From contig CAZEVK010000012.1 of the NCBI GenBank assembly GCA_964515755.1, forward strand, positions 1-39,786: 39,786 nt of DNA. The letters run 5' to 3'. The notes beneath the pieces were generated by a model. The model was not told the DNA's origin and did no database searches. It saw only the letters and a program-made list of their open reading frames with translations. The first letter of the stretch is position 1. Each line of letters opens with the position of its first letter. A program made the position numbers and the translations under genes. Source of the stretch: JAGVLN01 sp964515755 (GTDB lineage Bacteria > Pseudomonadota > Alphaproteobacteria > Rickettsiales > JABSSG01). Positions 1 to 8,062 of this stretch are shown here, one piece after another.

Positions 1-1364
1 CGCATTTCAATAGTTACAAAAAGAACCTTATATAGAGAGAAGAAAATCGGAATTTGTATTAACAAGGGTAAACAGCCAGAAAGTGGGTTTATGCGCTCGC
101 GTTTATATAACTCCATAATTTCTTTGTTTTGTAACATTTTATCATTAGCATAAAGCTCTCTAATTCGATTAATCTGAGGCTGAAGCTGCTTCATTTTATT
201 CATAGACTTAAATGACTTGTTAGCTAAAGGAAAGAGAACTGCTTTAACAATAATAGTGACTAATAAGATACTTAAGCCAAAATTGCCTAATAATTCATAG
301 AAAAACTTTAAAGCTTTAAACATTGGTTTAGTTATAAAATAGAACCAACCAAAATCTATAGCTCGATCAAATAAATCTAATTTAAAATATTTCTCATAGC
401 CTTCTAAAATCGTAAGCACTTTAGCGCCAGCAAAGAAATGTGTGCTATAAGAATCGCTTTCTCCAGGTGCTAGAATTTGCTTTTGAGTAATAAAATCAAC
501 CTGATATTGATCTTGACCACTTACAGTATTGTAATTAAAATTGCTATCATATGATTTGGTAAAATCAGGAATAACTGCTGTAAGCCAGTATTTATCTGAA
601 ATACCAAACCAACTTCCCGAAGCATTATTCTTGAATTCTTGTTTCTTATCTTTTTTCAAATCTTCATAACCGGTTTCATGAAGAATGTTGTTAAACACAC
701 CAATAGCGCCTTCATGCGAAATAAAAAAGTTCTTACTTCCTTCTTCAAAACGACTAACCAAGCCATAATTGTAAAATGCAATTGTTTTGTCGCTTTTATT
801 ATTGATAATTTGTTTAATTGAGAACATGTATTGATCATCAAGGAAGATCTCTATAATAAAGCGTATACCTTGTTTATTAACCCAATGAAGTGTCAATTTA
901 CTATTCTGAGTTAAAACATCTTTATCTGCGTGCCATAAGGTTTTAGAATTAGGTAAGTCGATTTGTGAAGATGATAACCATCCAAATTCAGCAAAATAAG
1001 CATTCTTAGTTTTAGCTGGAGATAACAATGTTACAGGAGGGCTATCAGGATTAGTGGTAACTAAATATTTTGGTAAAGTAATATCATCAATACGTGCACC
1101 AACTAGAGAAATCGATCCTTGTAAATTATTACTATGAATTTTTACCCTAGGCACGTTATCAATAGCTTGCTTTCGCGCTATTAAAGCTGATTCTGTAGGC
1201 ACAGAAACTCTATCTTGCGGTGTATCTGGTAAAGTAGAACCATTTTGCACTTGAGTTTGTGATTTTCTGGCTTCTACAGCTGGTTTCTCATGAAAATATT
1301 GCCATGCAAATAATACTAAAGTCGCCATCACCACAGCAATTATTAAACTTTTTGTTTGTTCCAT
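1..1364 (-). CDS. yidC: YidC membrane protein insertase (C-terminus cut by window edge)
   Basis: YidC inserts and folds inner-membrane proteins, alone or with SecYEG. Reading down from the ATG at 1364, the frame is open for 454 codons to the window edge with no stop. An N-terminal membrane anchor (about residues 5-21, with the motif VMATLVLFAWQYF) is followed by a long periplasmic domain. Then comes the conserved insertase core, with a FGWFYFITKPMF-type segment and the hallmark NPLSGCLPLLIQIPIFFSLY stretch near the cut end. About 100 residues of the C-terminal transmembrane core should lie outside the window. It is the last visible gene of the rpmH-rnpA-yidD-yidC block, 9 nt after yidD, the usual bacterial arrangement. 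Identification is firm; only the end is missing. Confidence 0.97.
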   Translation of the reverse strand, partial: MEQTKSLIIAVVMATLVLFAWQYFHEKPAVEARKSQTQVQNGSTLPDTPQDRVSVPTESALIARKQAIDNVPRVKIHSNNLQGSISLVGARIDDITLPKYLVTTNPDSPPVTLLSPAKTKNAYFAEFGWLSSSQIDLPNSKTLWHADKDVLTQNSKLTLHWVNKQGIRFIIEIFLDDQYMFSIKQIINNKSDKTIAFYNYGLVSRFEEGSKNFFISHEGAIGVFNNILHETGYEDLKKDKKQEFKNNASGSWFGISDKYWLTAVIPDFTKSYDSNFNYNTVSGQDQYQVDFITQKQILAPGESDSYSTHFFAGAKVLTILEGYEKYFKLDLFDRAIDFGWFYFITKPMFKALKFFYELLGNFGLSILLVTIIVKAVLFPLANKSFKSMNKMKQLQPQINRIRELYANDKMLQNKEIMELYKRERINPLSGCLPLLIQIPIFFSLYKVLFVTIEM

Positions 1365-1373
1365 ATTTTTAAC

Positions 1374-1631
1374 CTAATTAAATTTAAAATTTTTTCTGGA
1401 TTCCGGCACTGGATCTATACCGCTAGAACCAAATGGATTACATTTCAGGAATCTTTTACTACCAAGCCAAAAACCATAAACCACACCGTGAGTTTTAATC
1501 GCTTCTAGCATGTAATGAGAACATGTAGGATAATAGCGGCAAACATTCGATAAAACAGGTGATATGCACCATTGATAAAATTTTACAATGGTAAACAACA
1601 AAGTAGAAAATATCTTATTAATTATTTTCAT
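1374..1631 (-). CDS. yidD: YidD membrane protein insertion efficiency factor
   Basis: This is a small protein of 85 residues from the YidD (UPF0161/DUF37) family, thought to assist YidC-dependent membrane insertion from the inner face of the membrane. The family's cysteine-rich signature is visible as WCISPVLSNVCRYYPTCSHY, followed by AIKTHGVVYGFWLGSKRFLKCNP. The N-terminus is an amphipathic or hydrophobic helix. Its start overlaps the end of rnpA by 14 nt, so the two are probably translationally coupled, and yidC follows 9 nt later. Length and context are normal for the family. Confidence 0.95.
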   Translation of the reverse strand: MKIINKIFSTLLFTIVKFYQWCISPVLSNVCRYYPTCSHYMLEAIKTHGVVYGFWLGSKRFLKCNPFGSSGIDPVPESRKNFKFN

Positions 1632-1983
1632 GTTCTAATTTTAATTTATGTAATAGTTGAGCTATACTATCAACCATTTCAGCGAATTTTACACTTAATG
1701 CACCCGTTCTGGCAATAAAAATAATGTCTAAACCAAAAGCTGTATTCAAGCTATGAGCATTACGAAAAGCTGCTTTTAATCTTCGTCTTGCTCTATTTCG
1801 TTGTACTGCTCCACCAATTTTCTTCGTAACTATAAAACCAACTCTGATTGAGTTTGATAAGTCATTTTCAGAAATTTTTGGTGAATTAGCAACAACAATT
1901 ACCGCACTACTCACAAAAAACTTCTTTTTCGATCCTTTAAGCCTTAAAAAATCCGATTTTTTCCTGAGATTAATGATATGCAC
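1618..1983 (-). CDS. rnpA: Ribonuclease P protein component
   Basis: RnpA binds the RNase P RNA and helps it recognise the 5' leader of precursor tRNAs. The 121-residue product is basic and carries the family's central RNR signature in the stretch AVQRNRARRRLKAAFR, preceded by the VGFIVTKKIGGA strand. It lies between rpmH (17 nt gap) and yidD (14 nt overlap), the near-universal order. The residues VVANSPKISENDLSNSI form a slightly long loop in the N-terminal half; otherwise the protein has normal length. Confidence 0.95.
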   Translation of the reverse strand: MHIINLRKKSDFLRLKGSKKKFFVSSAVIVVANSPKISENDLSNSIRVGFIVTKKIGGAVQRNRARRRLKAAFRNAHSLNTAFGLDIIFIARTGALSVKFAEMVDSIAQLLHKLKLEHENN

Positions 1984-2000
1984 GTTAAAAACGCAACATT

Positions 2001-2135
2001 TTAAGCACTAAGGCGTTTTCTACCAATAGCACGACGATTGTTCAGAACATGTCTACCACCAACAGTAGCCATCCTTGAACGGAAGCCGTGTCGACGTTTT
2101 CTAACTATTTTACTAGGTTGATAAGTTCTTTTCAT
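2001..2135 (-). CDS. rpmH: 50S ribosomal protein L34
   Basis: This 44-residue, strongly basic protein is the large-subunit ribosomal protein L34. The translation from the ATG at 2135 starts MKRTYQPSKIVRKRRHGFRS and continues with RMATVGGRHVLNNRRAIGRK, the expected L34 sequence in full. A Shine-Dalgarno AAGGA lies at 2143-2147 with a 7 nt spacer. It is the first gene of the rpmH-rnpA-yidD-yidC block and is read from the predicted promoter at 2186-2214. Confidence 0.97.
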   Translation of the reverse strand: MKRTYQPSKIVRKRRHGFRSRMATVGGRHVLNNRRAIGRKRLSA

Positions 2136-2185
2136 GATGCATTCCTTGTATTATAAATTCTTAACTTGCAACAAACATAGACAGG

Positions 2186-2214
2186 TTTATACTAAAATAA
2201 TATTACACAGTCAA
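2186..2214 (-). promoter_or_regulatory. Predicted sigma70-type promoter of the rpmH operon
   Basis: On the minus strand a -35 box TTGACT (2214-2209) and a -10 box TATAAA (2191-2186) are separated by exactly 17 nt. A start site near 2179 would give a leader of about 45 nt before rpmH. A second perfect TATAAT lies closer, at 2155-2150, but without an evident -35 box. This promoter sits inside the upstream extension of the divergent mscS frame, which supports the shorter mscS start. Confidence 0.55.
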
Positions 2215-2229
2215 TTACTAAGATTTAAT

Positions 2230-3171
2230 ATGATAAACAATTTATTGAGGCAATTTTACTTTATACTACTATCTGTAGTATCATATGCACATGCTGAAGA
2301 AAAATCTATAATAGCAGAGTTACCAAACAAAATTCTCAAACATTCCCCTATAAAAGATCTTTGGCATTATGAACTTACAACTATAGACAATAAAGTTATC
2401 AGCATCTCTAATGTAATAATTAGCTTGATTGTGCTAATTATTGGCATAAGACTAGCAAAATATTTTAGCAGCATTATTAGAAAGAAAATGCTAAGATTTT
2501 TTCATTTAGATGCAAACGCTTCTAGCGCGATTGAGAAATTTATCTACTACCTTCTTATTGCTTTAATAATAATTACTGCTTTGGATATATCTAATATTCC
2601 ATTGTCAGGGCTAACATTTATTGGAGGAGCAATTGCTCTAGGAGTTGGTCTTGGTAGCCAGAATATGGTTAATAACTTTCTAAGTGGCATAATAATCATG
2701 ATTGAAAGTCCATTAAGTGTCGGCGATATTATAGAAATAGAAGGTAAAACTGCGGTTGTAGTTAATATAGGCGCTCGGTGCGTACACCTTAAAACTTATG
2801 ACAACATTGACATGCTCGTCCCAAATAGCAAAATTATTGAGAATAATATAATTAACTGGACCTTAGAAGATAATGTTATTCGTATTATCTCCAATTATTA
2901 TGTAGATGGAGATTGCTCGCCTCAACTGGCCAAAGAGTTGATTACTCAAGCTATTAGCGATAATAAAAATATAATTCAAGATTACGGATCTACAGTATGT
3001 TTAGATAAATTTGATCCATGTGGCATAAAATTTGATGCTTATTTTTTTATCAGCACAGATAATGCTATTGATAGAAAGAGAATTTTAAATGATTTAAATA
3101 TTAGAGTTCACACTCTATTTAAGGAAAATGGAATCAAACTGTCTTATTACAAAGATATGTATGGCAATTAG
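2230..3171 (+). CDS. MscS-family mechanosensitive ion channel
   Basis: Small-conductance mechanosensitive channels open under membrane tension and release solutes during osmotic downshock. From the ATG at 2230 the product is 313 residues. It has a predicted cleavable signal peptide (residues 1-22, ending SYAHA), transmembrane helices at about 56-76 and 98-118, and the glycine/alanine-rich pore helix with FIGGAIALGVGLGSQNMVNN. The beta domain begins with SPLSVGDIIEIEG and the protein has a C-terminal alpha/beta cytosolic region. The frame is open 96 nt further upstream to an ATG at 2134, but that extension runs over the rpmH start and promoter and would hide the signal peptide, so I chose 2230. 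The ribosome binding site is weak. The family is clear; the exact paralog is not. Confidence 0.88.
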   Translation: MINNLLRQFYFILLSVVSYAHAEEKSIIAELPNKILKHSPIKDLWHYELTTIDNKVISISNVIISLIVLIIGIRLAKYFSSIIRKKMLRFFHLDANASSAIEKFIYYLLIALIIITALDISNIPLSGLTFIGGAIALGVGLGSQNMVNNFLSGIIIMIESPLSVGDIIEIEGKTAVVVNIGARCVHLKTYDNIDMLVPNSKIIENNIINWTLEDNVIRIISNYYVDGDCSPQLAKELITQAISDNKNIIQDYGSTVCLDKFDPCGIKFDAYFFISTDNAIDRKRILNDLNIRVHTLFKENGIKLSYYKDMYGN

Positions 3172-3259
3172 CCAAATCATATTTTTTAAAAATCTTATTG
3201 ATATCAAGTAAAGTGATGATAAATTACTCTCCTAATAAACCTCACGCAATATTTTAGAT

Positions 3260-4579
3260 ATGAAGTATTTTACCAAATTAATTATTAAATTTTCTCTTTT
3301 AATTGCAATACTAACAGGATGTTCAAGCAAAATTAAATCAGCACAGACCCGCCCTGTTCTAACTGTAGCAGGAATTATTCATATTTGCCCTGAGAATAAA
3401 ATTGCACTTATAGAACGTGGAAAAAATCCCAAAGGCTTAGCAATGTTTGGTGGACATGTAGAACATGAAGATCCTGTAACAGCTTTCAAACGAGAACTAT
3501 TTGAAGAGCTTAATATCAATGATATTAGTAATTTAAAATTTATCGGAGTATATGGCAATCCAGGTCGTGATCCAAGACAACATTCAGTTGAGATAACTTT
3601 TACCGCTACAACCAATCAAATTCCTAAAGCTGGTAGTGATGCTAAAAAAGTTAATCTATATACATTTGAAAAATTAAATAAAGCTCTAAATGAGCAGCAT
3701 TTTGCTTTTGACCATGTTACTATAATAAGGAATTACCTTAAAAACATAGATACTTGCAATCCATGTAAAAAGCAATGTAATGTTGGCTTACCGCCTACTC
3801 AGTATCTAAATTCATTTATAACTCCGATAAAAACATTTGAAGAAATTCCAGCAAAATTAGACTCTGAAACTTTAGTATTATTAGATATTGATGACACTAT
3901 ATTTAGATCAACAAGTCATTATGGCGCTGGAGAGTTTTTTGCACAAATGGTAGATGATGAAGTACTTAAAAGTAATTGTACAAAATCACAAGCTAAATTG
4001 AAAGTATATGATAGATGGATTAAATCACAGCTTAATATTTCTACTAAACTTATTGATAATGAAATTCATAAATTTATAAAACTAGCAAAAACAAATAACG
4101 CTACCGTGATAGCATTTACAGCACGACAGCCTAGAATTGCAGAAATTACTTATAATCAAATTAAAAAACATAATATTTATTTAGATCAATTATCCGGTTT
4201 TGTTTTTAAAGAATTCTATCGCAACCAAACTTTTCCAGATCAAAAATGGTGCAAAGATGAGAAAAATGTAAAAATATGTAATACTACGAAAAGTAAGGAA
4301 TATGACGATTCTCAAGCTTTATTTTATAAAGGCATATTATTCGCACATGACTTAAATAAAAAAGGGAAAGTTTTTACTGATTTCTATAAAAAATTATCTA
4401 GTTATGAAAAGCGTAAGTTCAAAAAAATTATTTTTATAGATGATAAATTACATAACCTAAAATCTTTAGAAGAAACAGCTTCTAGATTAAATCTAGAATT
4501 TTATGGCTATCACATTGAAAATAATTTTCCGCATGATTATAAGCTCGCAATAAAAGAAGAAGCTAAATATAGCTCTTAG
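3260..4579 (+). CDS. Predicted lipoprotein with Nudix domain fused to DUF2608/HAD-like domain
   Basis: This 439-residue protein has three parts. Residues 1-21 form a lipoprotein-type signal with lipobox LTGC (Cys21). Residues about 32-160 are a Nudix hydrolase domain; the Nudix box fits at 64-86 (G64, E70, R78-E79, E82-E83), with Asn85 where the consensus glycine sits. After a cysteine-rich linker (DTCNPCKKQC, 164-173), residues about 195-439 resemble DUF2608, a HAD-like family seen mainly in Legionella- and Chlamydia-type intracellular bacteria. The HAD motif I is DIDDT (209-213) and a late acidic motif is FIDD (392-395). Nudix enzymes cleave nucleoside diphosphates linked to other groups; DUF2608 function is not established. 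The lipobox predicts envelope attachment, which is odd for a Nudix enzyme. It is convergent with the GST-like gene with no gap between them. Confidence 0.82.
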   Translation: MKYFTKLIIKFSLLIAILTGCSSKIKSAQTRPVLTVAGIIHICPENKIALIERGKNPKGLAMFGGHVEHEDPVTAFKRELFEELNINDISNLKFIGVYGNPGRDPRQHSVEITFTATTNQIPKAGSDAKKVNLYTFEKLNKALNEQHFAFDHVTIIRNYLKNIDTCNPCKKQCNVGLPPTQYLNSFITPIKTFEEIPAKLDSETLVLLDIDDTIFRSTSHYGAGEFFAQMVDDEVLKSNCTKSQAKLKVYDRWIKSQLNISTKLIDNEIHKFIKLAKTNNATVIAFTARQPRIAEITYNQIKKHNIYLDQLSGFVFKEFYRNQTFPDQKWCKDEKNVKICNTTKSKEYDDSQALFYKGILFAHDLNKKGKVFTDFYKKLSSYEKRKFKKIIFIDDKLHNLKSLEETASRLNLEFYGYHIENNFPHDYKLAIKEEAKYSS

Positions 4580-5245
4580 CTAGAAATCAAGATCCGCGTA
4601 ATGCGGTGGTGGGTTAAAACCTTGGACATAGTCACTTAATAACTCTCTAAAACTTGGTCTAGATTTAATCAAGCTATACCAATCTTTAATTATCTTGCTA
4701 TGACTCCAGGGCATGTCGTTTAAAAAATCTAACACAGATATATGTGCTGCCGCAGCTATATCTGCCATTGAAAATTTATCACCACCCAAGCAATTGCGTT
4801 TTTCTAGCAAGGAAGTGATATAGTCCAGATGTTTGTATAAATTAGATTTTGCCAATCTAATAATTTCAGATTTTGGTGCATGGTTTTGTTTATAATAACC
4901 TATTACTTTCTCTGCTATAATATAGCCGGTAACCTCTTGATAGAATTTTTGATTAAACCAACAAATCAAACGACGATTCTCATTTCTAGCTTTGACATCT
5001 TCACCAATAAGCATTACATCAGTATAGCATTCATCTAAGTAATTAATAATTGGATACGACTCTACGACCGTTAATTTATCATCTTGTAAAACAGGAACGG
5101 TTGAAGCTGGATTTAGATGTAAGAAATGCTCGTTACTATTCCAAAATTTCTCAACCGTTAATTGATAACTTAAACGCTTCTCATGAAGTAGTATTCTTAT
5201 TTGTCTAGAAAACGGACATAATTCAAAATGATATAATCTTCTCAT
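4580..5245 (-). CDS. Glutathione S-transferase family protein
   Basis: The 221-residue product has the two-domain GST fold. The N-terminal thioredoxin-like part carries CPFS at residues 10-13, the active-site position in omega/beta-type and stringent-starvation-type GSTs. It continues with the cis-proline region NPASTVPVL and the glutathione-contacting VES motif. The C-terminal helical domain contains FSMADIAAAAHISVLDF, the usual SxADI motif. Its ATG shares one base with the virD4 stop (TAATG), so translation is likely coupled to the secretion genes. Substrate and role are unknown; it could be a stress-related transferase rather than a secretion component. Confidence 0.85.
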   Translation of the reverse strand: MRRLYHFELCPFSRQIRILLHEKRLSYQLTVEKFWNSNEHFLHLNPASTVPVLQDDKLTVVESYPIINYLDECYTDVMLIGEDVKARNENRRLICWFNQKFYQEVTGYIIAEKVIGYYKQNHAPKSEIIRLAKSNLYKHLDYITSLLEKRNCLGGDKFSMADIAAAAHISVLDFLNDMPWSHSKIIKDWYSLIKSRPSFRELLSDYVQGFNPPPHYADLDF

Positions 5246-7056
5246 TATATATGCTCTTCTTGTCCTTGCCCTTGCTCTGTTTCTGCAGGTTTAGCTGCCA
5301 TATTCACACGAGCTTTGTTAGGATCATATGGTTCTTGGGTAGGAATAGTAGTCTCTGGTAATAACCTTTTTTTGAAAAAACGATCCTCATAATATTTAAT
5401 TTTTTTAGATTTAATCGGAGGAAATGACTCAATCAAAACAATCTGATCATCTTTAGGTAATAAAATAACTTCCTGTGGCAATAGTAATGCTCTTTGAACT
5501 TCAGACACATTTTCAGAGCGACTTGCAGGGTTAAAATCTAAGAATTTAGGTCTGCTCTGCGAAGACTGCTCTACAGTTTTATTGCCGCATAGCTGTGATA
5601 TCAAGTTAGCAGTTTCGACATTGTTAGCTGCAAAAGTAATACGGAAAGTAGCGTTAGATAAAAATGAATTCATTCCAGCTTCTTCATAAATACCTTTTAA
5701 TTGTTGGGTATCCTGAATAATTAGAAATAAGCGGACATTATAACCCCTAAAATAAGCAATACCTGTTTTAAAGGTTTCCATCTTACCTAAAGTTGGAAAC
5801 TCATCCATGATAAATAATACACCATAAGGATCTTCAACTTTATTAGGTAATTTACGGCTTAAAAATTCTGTAGCTTGCTGGTAGAAGATCTGCATTAAGA
5901 TTTCTAAACGCTTAATATTATCTGGAGTTAAACCAACAAAAACTGTAGTTCTTTCTTTTTTAAAATTCTGGATGTTAAAATCACTTGATGCAGTTGCTGT
6001 ATCAATTAATGGGTTAGCCCAAAGTTCAAGACCCGAGTTAAGTGTAGAAATCACACCTGATCTCTCTTTATCTGCTTTCTGCAAAAATGCAGCAATATTC
6101 ATATAAGCAACAGGATGAATGTATTTACCAATGGTGTCTAGAACCACTGCTAAGTTATAAACCACGTCATCACTACGCATAGTACGAACTACTTCACCAA
6201 AAGATTTAACTTTTTCGGGCACAGCAATAAGATATAAAACAACACCAACAAATAAGCTACGTGCCTCGTTATTCCAAAATTCTTTTTCAGGCAAAACCAG
6301 GTTGGCAATTTTCTGAACATCATCGACCATCTGGCCAGGCTTGTTACTCACCCAGTCAATAGGGTTATAACAGTGAGTTTTACCATCTGGTTCTGCAGGC
6401 GCCCAAACATAAACTTTTTGCCCTGCTTTTGCACGATAACCACTAGTAATTTGGTGGTTTTCTAACTTAATATCATGAACAATACAAGAATGCTCCCAGA
6501 ATAACAAATTTGGAATTACAAAGCCTACACCTTTACCAGAACCAGTAGGCGCAAATAGTAATGCGTGCTGAAACCCAGTAGCTACATAATAACCATTATC
6601 ATCCTTACCTAGTAACATTCCACTTTTTGATCGCAAGCCAGCACGAGTTATATCTTCCTGTGTTGCCCATCTAGCATCACCATGCAATGATTCTTTGACT
6701 TTAAATGGCTTCCAGTCAAAGAATTCATTATGTTTCCATATAAAAATTCCTGTTAAGATAGAATAAAGCAAAATAAGTGGGAGATATAATTTTAATATAA
6801 AGTAATTATTAGTGTTATACGCAATAATAGTTTTATTTTCTATCATCCATTGCGTATAGTAAACAAGCTGCTGAATAAAATATTGAGCAGTGTATAAATT
6901 ACGATTGATATAACCAGGAGAAAAATCTGTAATTTCAATATATTGCGGACCAAATGCGAGAAACATAAAGCAAATAGCTGAAATTTCAAACAAAAGTACC
7001 AAGGCAAAAATAATCAGTATAGATCGTACTATAAAATTTTTAATTTTTATAATCAT
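5245..7056 (-). CDS. virD4: VirD4-type T4SS coupling protein (RvhD4)
   Basis: VirD4 is the hexameric ATPase that selects substrates and delivers them to the type IV secretion channel at the inner membrane. From the ATG at 7056 the protein is 603 residues. Two N-terminal membrane segments (about 8-35 and 88-107) are followed by a Walker A APTGSGKGV (169-177) and a Walker B VLFIMDE (about 413-419), with the DEFPTLG motif typical of the family. The frame extends 26 codons upstream to 7134, but that part overlaps virB11, and starting at 7056 leaves a 1 nt gap after the virB11 stop. The C-terminal tail is polar and Gln/Glu-rich. It is the penultimate gene of the virB8-B9-B10-B11-D4 run. Confidence 0.96.
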   Translation of the reverse strand: MIIKIKNFIVRSILIIFALVLLFEISAICFMFLAFGPQYIEITDFSPGYINRNLYTAQYFIQQLVYYTQWMIENKTIIAYNTNNYFILKLYLPLILLYSILTGIFIWKHNEFFDWKPFKVKESLHGDARWATQEDITRAGLRSKSGMLLGKDDNGYYVATGFQHALLFAPTGSGKGVGFVIPNLLFWEHSCIVHDIKLENHQITSGYRAKAGQKVYVWAPAEPDGKTHCYNPIDWVSNKPGQMVDDVQKIANLVLPEKEFWNNEARSLFVGVVLYLIAVPEKVKSFGEVVRTMRSDDVVYNLAVVLDTIGKYIHPVAYMNIAAFLQKADKERSGVISTLNSGLELWANPLIDTATASSDFNIQNFKKERTTVFVGLTPDNIKRLEILMQIFYQQATEFLSRKLPNKVEDPYGVLFIMDEFPTLGKMETFKTGIAYFRGYNVRLFLIIQDTQQLKGIYEEAGMNSFLSNATFRITFAANNVETANLISQLCGNKTVEQSSQSRPKFLDFNPASRSENVSEVQRALLLPQEVILLPKDDQIVLIESFPPIKSKKIKYYEDRFFKKRLLPETTIPTQEPYDPNKARVNMAAKPAETEQGQGQEEHI

Positions 7057-7057
7057 A

Positions 7058-8062
7058 TTAAACCTGAAATTGCTGCCTATTTGGGTCGTGTCTGAAATAT
7101 ACTTCAGAAACAAATCTTGAGCCCCCACTACCACGTTTTAATTGTACAATCACATCAACCACTGATAAAATATAGCTTTTGATTTCGCTTGGTGGCATAC
7201 CTAAACCTGCCTGCATAACCATAAGTTTCAATTGCTCGATAGCCATTGAAGGCGCATCCGCATGCAATGTTGAAATTGATCCTGGATGACCAGTATTTAT
7301 TGCTCTCAGAAAGCTAAAAGCTTCAGCTCCACGTAATTCACCAACAATAATTCTATCAGGTCGAAGCCTTAAGCATGCTTCTATTAAATCTTGAATAGTA
7401 ACTTTTGCTAAACCCTGACCACCTTTTGAAGCAAGTAAATGCACTCTATTTTCATGTTTTGGTAAATTAATTTCTCGGGCATCTTCACAAGTTATAAGTC
7501 TTTCGTCTTTAGGAATTTCTAATAATGCTGCATTAGTAAAAGTGGTTTTACCGGTTGAAGTACCACCGCTAATTATAATATTTTTTTTAGCTTTTACTGC
7601 TAATTTTAAGAAGTCTTTAATCTTACCTTCTTGCAAGAATTTATTGAGCTCACCATTGTTAGGATCTTCTATCTCTTTGCTACTAGTATGACTAAATGCA
7701 CCTAACTTTTCGTATCCATCAAGATCTAAATTTAATGTAGAACCTTTTCTGATAGACATCGCCACAGTTCCTGGCTCACAGGCAGGTGGGAAAACTATCT
7801 GTATACGATAACCATTAGGTAAAGTTGCTGAAAGCAATGGAGTAGTTTCTCCTATCTTTTGATCAGTAGATTGAGCGATTAACCTACCTAAACTAAGTAA
7901 ATGATTTAAATCAAGCTGTGGCAATCTTTCAAGGCGCATATCTCCATGTTTCTCGACCCAAGCTTCACCAGGTTTATTAACTGAAATTTCAGCTACTCCA
8001 TCTTCTTGAAACAACCCATAAAATGGCAATAAAAATGTCTCTAATGCTGCAAATTTGGTCAT
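7058..8062 (-). CDS. virB11: VirB11-type T4SS ATPase (RvhB11)
   Basis: VirB11 is the cytoplasmic hexameric traffic ATPase that powers assembly and substrate transfer in type IV secretion. The 334-residue product has the family's N-terminal domain, a Walker A GGTSTGKT (166-173), the Asp box ITCEDAREI, and the Walker B region LRLRPDRIIVGELRGAEA with the His-box segment TGHPGSISTLHAD. Its ATG overlaps the virB10 stop as ATGA, and virD4 follows after 1 nt, so all three are almost certainly cotranscribed and coupled. Length and motifs look complete. Confidence 0.97.
   Translation of the reverse strand: MTKFAALETFLLPFYGLFQEDGVAEISVNKPGEAWVEKHGDMRLERLPQLDLNHLLSLGRLIAQSTDQKIGETTPLLSATLPNGYRIQIVFPPACEPGTVAMSIRKGSTLNLDLDGYEKLGAFSHTSSKEIEDPNNGELNKFLQEGKIKDFLKLAVKAKKNIIISGGTSTGKTTFTNAALLEIPKDERLITCEDAREINLPKHENRVHLLASKGGQGLAKVTIQDLIEACLRLRPDRIIVGELRGAEAFSFLRAINTGHPGSISTLHADAPSMAIEQLKLMVMQAGLGMPPSEIKSYILSVVDVIVQLKRGSGGSRFVSEVYFRHDPNRQQFQV

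Noticed and set aside
2134..2229. Upstream extension of the MscS-type channel to an ATG at 2134
   Set aside because: It overlaps the rpmH start and the predicted rpmH promoter, and would put 32 residues before an obvious signal peptide. The ATG at 2230 is preferred.
7057..7134. Upstream extension of virD4
   Set aside because: These 26 codons lie inside virB11 in another frame; the ATG at 7056, 1 nt after the virB11 stop, begins the family-like membrane segment.
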